Translations under genes and position numbers: made by a program
Part shown: positions 11,301 to 21,259 of the stretch, piece after piece
Layout: every line of letters starts with the position of its first letter
Position numbering within the stretch: the first letter of the stretch is position 1
Notes under the pieces: generated by a model
Database searches by the model: none
The model's input: the letters and a program-made list of their open reading frames with translations, nothing else
What the model was told of the DNA's origin: nothing
Assembly (NCBI GenBank): GCA_002633005.1
Contig: NMRA01000240.1
Location: forward strand, 29,351 to 93,350
Source of the DNA: Phoronis australis
Taxonomy: Eukaryota > Phoronida > Phoronidae
Direction: 5' to 3'
Length of the DNA: 64,000 bases

Positions 11301-12135
11301 AGGCATATCTTAAGCCGAAAAGTGATGTCAAAAGGTGTAACCTATGGTTCAAACTGTGATATTTTTCATTTTTCGACCTATAATGGGCATTGTTCTGTTT
11401 CGTAGCAGAGGTCCATTATTTGTTAATCACATACCCGCAGGCATTCGTTCAAGTACCTTCTCTCCAAATTTACTAAGAGATTCAATCGGCACAAGGAGAA
11501 AAACTGTACCCAAAGCCTTGTTCGAACTGTTGAATTACTTTTAGGTTAGAACCTGTAGGATATACTTTGCCTGTAGAGTAAAAGAGGCGTATTTTGAAGT
11601 TGTTCAAACATGATATTTAGATTTATGAAGTTTTAGAAATTAAAAAGTTTGAGTTATTTTTTGTCAACAGTTATTTCGTGCAACTACACCAGACTTGCCA
11701 TCGTTTGCAACCATTCGTTCATGTTGCGTTTAAAACTAATTGAAAGCTACCTTTTTGCAATCAAACTAAAAAAAATGCGAAGTTCATCAGAAGGTAGGCC
11801 TAACTTGAATGTCTTAATGGTACAATTATGGCGAATTTTCCATTCATTGATTTGACTTGTACACAGCCCTAAGCCTACTGGAGCTAACTGCTTTCCTGGG
11901 ACAAAATGGGTGTATACCTGAACTATAAACCAGGGTTTTTTAATCAAAGGGTTTTCGTTATTAGATTAGTAAAACGTAAACAGTGCTGTGGACTGGACCT
12001 ACTTTACTTTTGGAGTCCCACCAGTCGTGACTTATTTTTATTTTGGTGGTATTTAGCAGACGGCAGAATAAAAATATCGGTGAATGGTCACTGATTTTGT
12101 TCGACAGATCCTGAAATCGCTGGCATCGTACAGCT
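8383..12135. other. intergenic, nothing recognised
   Basis: Frames of up to 100 codons are present without recognisable motifs. 9693-9702 is a short run of G. The words CCGGATTCC and ACCGGTTAACTG do not form any larger repeat that I can see. One frame at 10459-10683 ends in a cysteine-bearing stretch (GESCFDQSQKRRCDEGY) that could be a decayed EGF-like exon, but the evidence is weak. Confidence 0.4.
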
Positions 12136-12138
12136 GAG

Positions 12139-12345
12139 CCCCTTACTAATATCATGAATTTGAGTTTAAAAACGGCCATAGTTCCTAATGAATGGAAGAT
12201 GGCGCAAGTTATCGTTGTTTTTAAATACGGTGGAAAGTCCAGTTGCGAGAGTTACAAACCAATATCGGTCCTCACTGCAAAGACAATCAGTGTACTTAAA
12301 CATCTAGGTAATTTGCTTAATGTCAGCACTCTTAAAGACATGTGA
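12139..12345 (+). pseudogene. non-LTR retrotransposon (LINE) reverse transcriptase fragment
   Basis: The frame reads LTNIMNLSLKTAIVPNEWK, then AQVIVVFKYGGKSSCESYKP and ISVLTAK. This is the conserved stretch N-terminal to the fingers of LINE reverse transcriptases (typically FNxSLxxGxxPxxWKxAxVxPIFKxGxxxxxxNYRPISLL). Only this small part survives. It is 5' and 3' truncated, and the frame is lost after about 12345. Confidence 0.75.
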
Positions 12346-13012
12346 TCCGTCTTAGAATCGCCTGGAATCTGCATATAAACCATTAAACGTCCTGTCTAAT
12401 ACTTAATTAGAATGGGCTTTGGTGGCAATTGATGTTTGGTGTCTTTCCATACAGGTATGCTTTGAATTCAAGGCAAGATACACTGTCGTTCTTAACACAG
12501 TAGAACAATACTGTAGAACTGGTTTCTACATAAAGTTTGTGTTATCATGTCTTTCATCAGTTATCACACAAGTTTAATAGGTAACAAAACTGAAAACCTA
12601 TAATAAAGTACATTGGCTAAGTATCACATAAAATATGCCATATGAAATGCTAAAAATTATTCCGACTTAAAATCTTCATTAAAATGGACCACTGGATTTT
12701 GAAGAACAACACCAGTTTTCAGCTATGCTGACACTAACAAGAATGATGTTGAAAACAACTTTGTACTTCGTGTTCAGGTCATGTTCAAACTGCAACTAAA
12801 ACAGTGTGGTTTGTTTTTCCCAACCTCAAATAAGTGTATCTGGGGATGAGAGCATTGTATTCAGCTTGATGTGTCCATGTTCACTGGGTGGTGGTGGGTA
12901 TCACCATCACCTGTTGTGGTGTACCTGTAGCAGATACTGACAAGTGTCCGCTACAATGTAAAGATCTATAAGGAGGAATCTGTCACTGTATTTTGCTCAA
13001 ACCTGTGAGTAT
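12346..13012. other. no gene seen
   Basis: AT-rich sequence without motifs. It could include further decayed LINE sequence, but no frame continues the reverse transcriptase. Confidence 0.4.
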
Positions 13013-13401
13013 GAGATAGTTCTAAAATTAGTTCGACCCCTTCGACCCCCAAACGCATCGACACACTTGACCCACGACCCCCGCTACCCACAACCCATCT
13101 ACCCCACGACCCACGACTCAAAAAACCCTCAACCCAATCTACACAAGCTCGATTCGATTTGAACATAGAACAAACGCTGTCTTGCAGGACCAATGAGTTG
13201 GGCCGTCAGCTCGACTGGCTTTCCCTGTTTTTTGCAATTTTAATTGCAAAAAAGAGATTCTATTCGGTAAATTTGAAAGCCAAAAACAGAAAAAAAGACA
13301 ACGCAACCAAATCAAATCACAGACCCACCCACGTTACAAATGTAGTTTGAAAAACAAACTGTTTACTAAAAAGTATTTCAACGTTATATAGTTTATATTG
13401 T
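13013..13401 (-). mobile_element. minisatellite-ended transposon, copy A (partial)
   Basis: The left end reads AGTTCTAAAATTAGTTCGACC and passes into CGACCCACGACCCCCGCTAC-type repeats to about 13140. It then reads ACAAGCTCGATTCGATTTGAACATAGAAC, GGACCAATGAGTTGGGCC and ATTTCAACGTTATAT, as in the complete copy at 40545-41370. The second half, including the other inverted end, is missing. Orientation is given relative to the copy at 51915-52765. Confidence 0.65.
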
Positions 13402-14218
13402 AAACGAGTACACTATTCACGCGTGTGACTGTGACAGAAAACACTGCTGGCATGACGTTTGGAATAACCTTTGATCATTTTCATTCCAAAGCTTTGGCTA
13501 TCCCCCTGCAACATTCTACATCCACATGTGTTGCTTCACTTCATGCTGGTGCTTAGTGTTTTCAATGCACCCTGGGATCTGTAACATAATAGGCGCAGCG
13601 GTCTAAAATTGAATTGCGACAAACCTTTGTTATTTTTGTAGTGTGTCAATTAAACAATCATTAGGAATTATGAAATACAAAAAAGCAAATTGCATAGGCT
13701 GAGAGTGTATTAGTTGGGAATACTGAAAGGGCTGATTTATTCACGTAAGCGGGGGATCCAGTCCTAAATAAGATAAGCTTCGGTGCTTGTATGAAACAGA
13801 GGCCACTGTTTCGTCGCTTTAGGCGCCTCTCAAAAGTGGTGGCGACAGCAGAGGGAGAGGAGCAGTACGATAATTGTGACGACGGAATTTAAGTTTCAGC
13901 GCACAGGGGTCTTTTTCATGAAGAGGAACTTGAGACAGCTATTTGGTCTTGCAGTCGACATATATGTTACTTTTATGATACTAAAAAACAAAGATTACGG
14001 TATGCCCAATACAATATCCTATTTTCTTTATTAAAGTCAGATGAGGACTAAAATGTAATGCAACGGAGTCATTAAAACTGGTACAAACCCACATTCCATC
14101 AATGATAAACTAATTTTTGATTTACGCCATTCTCCGCATCAAAGCACCTTTAGTAAGATTGAGGAGGGGTTTCTTAGCTTGGAGGGAATTACCTTAGAAA
14201 AAACGACAAGCGGTCAAA
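13402..14218. other. no gene seen
   Basis: No recognisable motif. The last 150 bases may be decayed 5' sequence of the Penelope-like fragment that follows. Confidence 0.35.
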
Positions 14219-15120
14219 ATGAAAGTTTTCGTGACAGAAGGCAGGTTTATATCCATTCCAATACAGCATAGGGTCAGCAATTTTGCTCTTGTACCGAATG
14301 AGATAATAACGTCGTTTGATGTTAATGCCCTGTTTACTAGTATTCCTCCTCAAGATGCTCTGTACATTGCTGAGAACCATCCTCTCATCCACAAGCTGGG
14401 TGTGATTCGCACTTTGAACCACAGAGCTAACACCATCATTTGTGATCCTTCGACCATTTGTGATGAACTGAATTACACTAAAGATATTCTTGCCAAACGC
14501 GGTTATACACGTTGGTCGTTCAGCAAAGTGGAAAGATCCGAGAGGAGAAAAGTAAACACCCAGACAACCACCACTGTGAGTTCTCCTACCCGTGAGGTGG
14601 TTCCCTACGTCCAGGGTCTTCTATAATCCACAAACCGTTCGATTCTCTCAGCAGCCAACTGGTTAATGTCAAGGACAAGACGCCCAAGGGTAATACATGT
14701 AAATCATGAATTGTCTATGGTGTCCAGTGTAAGGATCCACAGTGCTCAGACAGTTACATTGGTAAGCCCATAAAAATGTGTGTGCCACAACATCGTCGTC
14801 CTAGTTACAGGGACTCTTGTGATTCGGCTATTTTTTGCCACCTGTGCGCTTCTGGACATGATTTCAATACTAATGATGTCACTATCCTAGACTTTGAGGA
14901 AGACTGGTCCGGAAGGGGTGTAAAGGAAGCTCACCATGGGCGCATTGAGAGCCCCTCTTTAAATAAAAAAGGCTGCCTACGATTCGATTTGTCACACGTA
15001 TGGAATGGTGTTCTGACGTCAATGCCGCGCCATCTGGTCAAAACGCCACCAACTGGCCAGAATAATGATAACGTCACAAGCCAAGCTGAAGTACGTGAGA
15101 TGCGATCACAACAACGCTAA
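14219..15120 (+). pseudogene. Penelope-like retroelement fragment (RT motif A plus GIY-YIG end)
   Basis: The frame 14219-14626 contains PNEIITSFDVNALFTSIP, the catalytic motif A (Asp) of Penelope-like reverse transcriptases. About 15 codons later it jumps to HPLIHKLGVIRTLNHRAN, which belongs near the C-terminus of these proteins, so some 200 codons including the YxDD motif are deleted. After a break, 14700-15120 reads VYGVQCKDPQCSDSYIG, a GIY-YIG endonuclease signature, then RDSCDSAIFCHLCASGHDF and ESPSLNKKG. There is a TGA after GNTCKS, just before the GIY-YIG motif. The element is defective. The family has been described in many animals; the assignment rests on these motifs. Confidence 0.7.
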
Positions 15121-15507
15121 TTTTTGTAAGTTTTTATTCCAGTGTTAGACTCAAACTTGATCTAAATGAGATCAAGATATAGTTGTGACTGGAAAATTAA
15201 AGCAAAACTAATTAGATGTGCTTCGTATAGCCACATTGACCAAAACTCACTACCCACTGTTCTCACTACGATCAACAAAAAAGTCAAGTCAATTTATTTA
15301 TAGTTGGAATAAGTAAATCAAGGCTAGTATACCGACAACTAATACATCAGTTAAAATAAATAAATAAATGTGAAATAAAACTAATATTTAAAATGGTATA
15401 TACCAGAGTAGCAAGATTAAGAGTGAAGGAGAATGCCACCAGGTTTAATAAGTCGTTTTACCATCTTTGTCGGTCTATATCAGCATCACCTCTTATGCAG
15501 TCGATCT
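15121..15507. other. AT-rich tail region
   Basis: It includes AAGTCAATTTATTTATAGTTGG and repeated AAATAAATAAATG, low-complexity A/T sequence as often found at retroelement 3' ends. No gene is seen. Confidence 0.35.
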
Positions 15508-16395
15508 TACAGTACCTCGCTGAGAGCTATCGCGTTGTCCTGTGAGAAAGGTGAGAAACGACACAACGACGACAGTAGTTCTTCTGCTGAGTCAGTGCAG
15601 CTATGGTGTGATGTAACGTTCCCGCTTGTGCGAAATATAAAGCAGCGCGGAAAGCGGGTATATCGTTTTTTCGATTTCTTCATCGAGAGCCAGTAATGCT
15701 TTGGATGTGGCTCGCGGCAATGAAGAAAAAAATTACGCGGTGAATACCAAGTATGAGGCCATGAAGCATCTCCTTGTCTGTGGCCGCATTTCATCGACAG
15801 TGATTTTACTTTACTAACAAATGTCAGCTTATCAAACAGCTTATGCCAAGGCAGAAAAACAGACTGAGGCTAAACTCAGTTGCTGCGCCTAGTGTACTTA
15901 CGTTTGGCATGCAGGGGACAAAGCGAGGCGTATCAGTTGTTGATCAGTTTTTCGTTATGGAGAATTGTAGTTGGCAATGAAAACATAAACAAGGCATGAG
16001 AACATAACGTTTCCCATAAACTGGTTTGTCAGGCTTCTGTTTAGTCCTCTGGGCGTAGGGTATTTTTGCCAGTTCTTTTCCAAGCCCTACGAACGTCGTA
16101 AGCACTCCTCTGTTTAGACGCGTTGCAAAATCAAGATCATGAGACACATCTGCGCTTCCAAGAAGGCGTTTCACTTCAGGAATATCGTGGCAGCAAACGC
16201 AGGCGTCAGTCGTTTCCATTATCGAGCAATTAGCACAAAGCCACCATGTCAAGTCAAACGGTTTTTGGAACTATCCATATGTTCCGTTGTCTGTGCACGT
16301 TCATGGTGCAACTCTATTATTTGTTCATCAGTTTATTCCTTTTAGAACTGATAGCCTGTGAAACGTAACGATCGACCTGTGAAGTCTTCGTGGCG
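15508..16395 (-). mobile_element. TTAA-type element, copy 3 (partial, inverted)
   Basis: On the minus strand the order matches copies 1 and 2: GACTTCACAGGTCG and TTTCACAGGCTATCAGTTC (about 16380-16320), then the cysteine ORF, then AGTATGAGGCCATGAAGCATC (about 15750) and the block equivalent to 35520-35680 (CGGGAACG, GAGAAACGAC, CAGGACAACGCG). Terminal TTAA repeats were not found, so the ends are lost or diverged. Unlike copies 1 and 2 it keeps about 380 bp of cysteine-encoding sequence between the exon-like piece and the 3' block. Confidence 0.6.
15944..16252 (-). pseudogene. P2X7-like cysteine-rich domain in TTAA element copy 3
   Basis: The 102-codon frame starts WWLCANCSIMETTDACVCC and continues HDIPEVKRLLGSADVSHDL. 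The pattern WxxCxNCxxMxTxxxCVCCxxIxEV is that of the P2X7-like C-terminal cysteine domain found in vertebrate P2X7 tails and in many invertebrate transposon-associated ORFs; its CxNC/CVCC cysteines bind zinc in the receptor. The upstream YQF segment is in a different frame here (16260-16335, with stops), so the copy is not functional. No P2X channel body (transmembrane or ATP-binding parts) is near. Confidence 0.6.
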
Positions 16396-16559
16396 ATAAT
16401 TCTCCAAAATCCACTCGGGCACTGGATAACGGAGATAACGACTTAGCCATGCAATAATCTATATTTATCTGACCATGAACAAGGTTGCGTGAACAATTTT
16501 AAATGATCTGATTTGTTTGTTCCCAAAGGTGGACGCCAGATCGTTCAACAGTACTTGTC

Positions 16560-16715
16560 AGAACTCATGGGCTCGCACCATAGGGAGCTGGGAGAGGGGG
16601 TTATACCCCCACATTTTTCAGTGCTACTACGTCCATGATCTATAAGCAGTGCGCCACGGGGGGCTAGGGGGCTTTAGCCCTCCCACTTTTTTTAATGCTG
16701 CACCGCCCATGAAGT
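16560..16715. repeat. two degenerate tandem units ending CCCxCATTTTT
   Basis: GGGGGTTATACCCCCACATTTTTC...GCTACTACGTCCATGATC is followed by GGGGGCTTTAGCCCTCCCACTTTTTTTAATGCTGCACCGCCCATGAAG. The two units of about 75 bp share a G-run / C-run / T-run order and the GC(T/A)xCxxCGTCCATGA end. This is a known style of short dispersed repeat in marine invertebrates; the family is not identified. Confidence 0.4.
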
Positions 16716-17133
16716 TGAATATCAACAACAAAACACTGTGTTGGACTAGGACTTCTGACGGAAGAGAAACTACTCAGAGCTTCTAAACAGCGTAGAATAA
16801 AGCAGCAAGTGAGTTTTGAAGTAGTAACGAAGACAATAATTGGGATAGGGAGCCCAAATGGAACACATAAAACTCTTTTTTATGTCAGATTTATTTAGTC
16901 ACGAGTCCCCTACAGTTCAAAATTGTCCCCACAAAAAAGAGGATGCAGTTGTCCCGTTAAATTGAAAACCCGGAACGAACTCTGTAACGTAGTAAGACCG
17001 CTAATGGTTCTCTAAACATGTTAAGGGAAATTGATTTGGTTGATACTTACACCCTCAACAAGTTTGTTTCCCCCGTTCTTTTGATTTCTATTTCTCGAAT
17101 AGCCATTCAGTTCTATTTGATCAAGAAAATGGC

Positions 17134-17240
17134 TAAGGCATTACACGATTTCGACGTAGTGTTTGCTATCCCTGTAAGTGATTCTGTCGATGATGTTAGG
17201 TCATTATCAATATGGCGATAGCGCACGCTTATCGAATTTC
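17134..17240 (+). pseudogene. vWA exon fragment related to gene B
   Basis: The frame reads FDVVFAIPVSDSVDD and matches the first beta strand and metal-site loop of gene B (SDVVFVIPVSDSIDE) at both protein and DNA level, with shared GACGTAGT and CCTGTAAGTGATTC words. After a small frame slip the word TCAATATG is also shared. Similarity then fades, no signal peptide precedes it, and the frame closes at 17221. It is best read as a truncated duplicate of the gene B first exon. Note that the shared GTAAGT word inside the motif could mimic a splice donor. Confidence 0.6.
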
Positions 17241-19229
17241 TTGAACAAAGATAAATAAAACTGTAACACTGAATCAAAGTGTCAGAAACACTAAGTAGAA
17301 AAGAGTCACTAAAATCAAGAACGGAAGCTACGACAATACTGTTCTCGACGTTCTTGAGAAAATTATTATAGTCACATTGCGTTTCTGTTGTTCTCGCTTG
17401 GTAAACCTTCGGGAAACCTGTAACAACGTTAAAGGGTAAAACGGCTCCAGTGACCAGAAATTCAAGAGCGTAAACTGTGGCAATGCTATATGACATGAGA
17501 ATGGACTACGTTTCAACATTTCTCGTTGACTTGATCAGTGCTATTGTAGAGCCAAAGTAGTCACATATCAGCTCTGTACACGGTCGTACGAGTGAAGAAT
17601 CCACTCCTAGTAACCCAAGGAAACGATGGCGGCTGGTTGTTAGTTGTGAGTTGCAGCAACTTTTGTTTCACGTTTTAATCGGCTGGATGCCAACAGGTAA
17701 AAAGGTTGCTATCAAGAACTGCCTTGGCTATACTGTTTGTCTTTGGCTCTGACTGGCAGTCACAAAGCATTGTAGCCGAAGAAAGGAAGGATTCGATTTG
17801 CAACAATCACCTTTTCAAGATCAAAGCGCCATCTTCTCCAGAAATAGTCTTACGAAAGGAAATTCAACGAATACTCGTTATGTTGCGACTCTGGGTCGTT
17901 AGTTTGGCACATTAAAGTTCAAAATCTCTTGACAGGTTCACAATTTAGTGCAATAATATACAATCGGTCCAGTGTTACTCCTTCCCGTGTTCGTTATTAG
18001 AGTATTTCACAAAGGTCCGTCCCTCACATACTGAAATTCGCTACTTTAGACTTTACAGACTCATGGTTTTAAAGTGATTCTATATGCGATGGTTGTTTTA
18101 CGATTTGATATAGCCAAATCACGCGTAATATACTATTTAGTAAGCCTTCACAAACCGCGAAAACACTCATGACATAGACGCTGTAAGTATCACACGCTGA
18201 CCATAAAAAATTGCAATTTAATGAAATGGAAAGCACGAAATATCAGAAGCGATCACCACAGAATGTCAGCGGATGCACTAAATTCAATAAGCCGGTACGT
18301 TTGGGTGAATCGGCTGGAGCACCTAGTTGGTCCGAAAACCGGAAGTCGTCATAGAGAACGAATTAGGTGTCTTAGCTCGCTTACACGGCGGAAGCAACTT
18401 AGTAAATCAAATAACTGCAAAAATGTAAGACTGTACCGAGTTGGTTCCGTAATAGGCCTTCGTGGGCAATCAAGTAGAGCCCATTGAAATACACCTCTGT
18501 AACACAATTTCGGAAACTACATTTTGAAACCAATTTTTAGTACCCAAAACAATGCCACGCACTATGCCAAAAGTTCCCCTCGTGGTCCATATTTTTTCGA
18601 GTTACGGCATGTTTAAGGTACTCCCTATTGTCTAAAAGTAAAAAGTAGATATTTTCTATTTTTGCAATAGATTTTAAGAAAAATAAAACATTAAATATGG
18701 GTTTGAATGCATTTGCGTAGAGAAATGTTGCCAACGAGGTGATTTTCATAGTACTAAACTTCGTATCAAAACATCTAACCAAGTGATATCGTGTACATGT
18801 ACATTTTCACGAAACTAAACAGATTATATGCATTGTAGTTTCCGTGTTATTGTGTGTGTGAATGGAGTTATCCCTGCCTACCGCGCATGCTGCTATGAGT
18901 TCTGTGCATGCTACTTTGTTTATGAATGACCGAGTGCGCTCAGGTCGCTTAGACCGAGACCGGGTTATACGCCATGTTCAGGCAATCCTGCGAACATTTT
19001 CATACATATACTAGTCAGATGTGTTTTTGTACCGCGCGAGTCTCAAGATATCATTAAGTTAACATTTACTGTAATTTTTCGCCTTGCTTGTAATTTGTCT
19101 TTAATGCGTTCTGCTTTGCGAGTTATGTCAGTCTGCGTGGAATGTTATTGAATATTTTGCGTGTTCCAGATCCCCGGACGGACGGACAAACATACGTGTC
19201 ACATGTAATGCATTGCGAAATAAAGGTCC
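17241..19229. other. intergenic, nothing recognised
   Basis: Several frames of 60-127 codons, none with recognisable motifs. 19140-19230 has CGGACGGACGGACAAACA and an AATAAAGG just before the LINE tail. Confidence 0.4.
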
Positions 19230-19377
19230 TTCTTCTTCTTCTACTTCTTCAGCGTTCCCGGCAATGTAGCTTAGATTTTCAGTCTGGTCTTCTGGACGAA
19301 GTCTGCAGTTTGCCGCAATGATGCCGTCGGTTCCACAGTTTTACCTTGAGTTCTACCGGACTGGGCCATGTCTGTCA
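19230..19377 (-). mobile_element. LINE 3' end, second copy (5' truncated)
   Basis: On the minus strand CAGACATGGCCCAGTCC, AACTCAAGGTAAAACTGTGG, GACGGCATCATTGCGGC and CTAAGCTACAT(T/G)GCCG follow in the same order as at 31192-31330 on the plus strand. The copy ends in a (GAAGAA)n tail, seen here as CTTCTTCTTCTTC. Only the last 150 bp of the element are present, as expected for a target-primed, 5'-truncated insertion. Confidence 0.75.
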
Positions 19378-19381
19378 ACAC

Positions 19382-19575
19382 GGATTGTTCTAAAACCCCC
19401 TCGACTCCTACAACCCTCGACCTCCTCGACCCATGACCCCCAGGACTCACGACCCAGGACTTACTGCCCGAACCCCTCGACCCACGATCCCCTCTACCCA
19501 CGACTTGTGGCAAAAAATAGTGGAATTTTTATGCTTGTTACATATTTCATAATCTTATTAAGTCGCTGAGTGACT
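19382..19575 (+). mobile_element. minisatellite-ended transposon, copy D (partial)
   Basis: It starts GGATTGTTCTAAAACCCCCT and passes through TCGACCCATGACCCCCAGG-like repeats to about 19505. The unique part follows: CTTGTGGCAAAAAATAG, CATATTTCATAATCTT and AAGTCGCTGAGTGACT. Similarity to the other copies then ends. The insertion abuts the truncated LINE copy within five bases. Confidence 0.65.
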
Positions 19576-20169
19576 GTTCTTGGGATAGAGAGGTCGACAA
19601 ATATTGGCCTTGTAGATTTGTGCGTAAAAATAGCAAAAGAAAAGCCCATTCAAGTAAGACAATCGAGGACTTTGATGTTGAACTGTTTTCTGAGATAAAA
19701 TCAGTATAATTCCCAGTTGAACGTTGGACAGTTTATCCTGATTCATGCTTCATTGTCGCCGATTGTATCTGTTTATTATAATCAGCCAGTGTCATTGTCG
19801 TGTACTTTGACGATGGCCCGCGATTAGTGTGCGCAGTTTTGCACAAGATATTAACGAACAACCACGAATGTAAAGGCGGAAACGGAACTGATATTTTATT
19901 AACCAAACTGCCTTACAATTCCCAAAGATTACATGTTATGACAAAGAGTGGCAGCACCTATGGGGTTGTCGTTAAGGATATTTAATGTTAAGCAATAATT
20001 TTCATTGGCAATACCGAGTTTAGCTTTTTACAAAAAATACTCTATATACATGTTTGTTCTGTACAAGTAAAAGCTAATACGCTATTTTTTACTGAGCACG
20101 CGCCTGTGACAATTAATCAACAAGTTTGCATACAATAAGTTTTCTTTTCCTCAATTTCGATTCAATCAA

Positions 20170-20988
20170 AACCGATTTAGAATGTGACCTATGGATTTCA
20201 TTGAATTAAAAATAAGCCTTACATGCAAGCCAATGACAGCAGAGAAGACGTCTGATGATAAATTCTCAGCAGCTTTCTCAAGATCAATGATTTTGCGGTT
20301 AATCTTCGTACCTGTACTGAATAATAACTTGTATGGGAAGATTCAGAGCGATTGTTCCCACATCGAACTTCGAATAATGTCGCTTACATGTGAATGACAT
20401 GCGTGAAAAGCATGGGGAAACATTCTGCTGTCAGTTTCTTCGTGGTCAGAGGCCATATCGTCAACATTACTGCGTGAGGCAACACCATTCTGGAATCCAA
20501 ACAAATAGCCCTTTTGTCCAGGAGTAAAGTAAATGTGGAGTTATCGTCCAGCATTTGAAATCTCAGCCTGTTGCCACATTTTAGAGAAAAATCTAGTAAG
20601 CTTTTCTTGTCAGCATTTGAAGATAAAAACTTCTCCCATTGCGAGAGCGACTTTTGCTGAGGGCAGTAGATTTTAATTTCATGGACATCACTGTTTGACA
20701 TGTGCAACTTTCTTTCTGTGTTCATGCTGATGGGAAAAATCGATCGAAAACAAAATAGACGGCATTGGCTTTGTAGGCATTAGTAAATCCCACAATCTGT
20801 CCAAGAACCATATCAGCTTATTCAACAAATGTGCCAGGAACATTCTGCATAGACTATGACACTGCCATGCCATCCAAGATTAGAACAGCATCAGCTGGTG
20901 CTGATTCAACAAGACATGGGTTCGCTTGGATTCTATGACGTGAAGTAATATGGCTTTGTTGGTCTTTGTTAATGATCCATTAACAGTG
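20170..20988 (-). pseudogene. 3' part of a large uncharacterised ORF, split by copia
   Basis: Minus-strand frames with shifts read NGSLTKTNKAILLHVIESK (just after the copia junction), then ADAVLILDGMAV, NAYKANAVYFVFDRFFPISM, KIYCPQQKSLSQWEKF and, after a frame slip, MASDHEETDSRMFPHAFHA. A protein family with a DGMAxxQ segment, an (S/T)DHEEADTRM motif and an NGI motif near its N-terminus occurs as many repeated ORFs in marine invertebrates; I know no established function. The piece near 20300-20200 (NRKIIDLEKAAENLSSDVFSA) fits its C-terminal side. The remainder lies at 25400-28200. Frameshifts and stops make this a pseudogene. Confidence 0.55.
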
Positions 20989-21197
20989 TGTTGAAATTTG
21001 TGACCGAGAAATCCACTTTCTTTGACGAAAGTTTATTGAGCAAAACAAAAACAAAACATCATAACAAAGATGGCTGGCAGACGCTTGAAACGCTAGTGAA
21101 AAGCCTTGTGGGTACATCTTAAAAATAGCACAACCATGGGAGATAACTTCTTAGCTTAAACACAAAGCTATGCAACTATGATGCAAATATTTCAACA
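20989..21197 (-). repeat. copia 3' LTR
   Basis: It begins TGTTGAAAT and ends ATTTCAACA on the plus strand, a 9-bp inverted terminus with the canonical TG...CA. A minus-strand AATAAA is present at 21032-21037. Confidence 0.9.
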
Positions 21198-21208
21198 CTC
21201 CCACTTAG
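21198..21208 (-). promoter_or_regulatory. copia polypurine tract
   Basis: On the minus strand CTAAGTGGGAG lies immediately upstream of the 3' LTR, where the plus-strand primer of an LTR retrotransposon is expected. Confidence 0.75.
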
Positions 21209-21259
21209 CTGCAGTGTTAAATTTAACCTATACAACTCATACAAACAGTTAACTTGCAT

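Noticed and set aside
20989-21197. CRISPR-like or other prokaryotic repeat
   Set aside because: The two copies are LTRs 4 kb apart with TG...CA ends around gag-pol; the window is eukaryotic.
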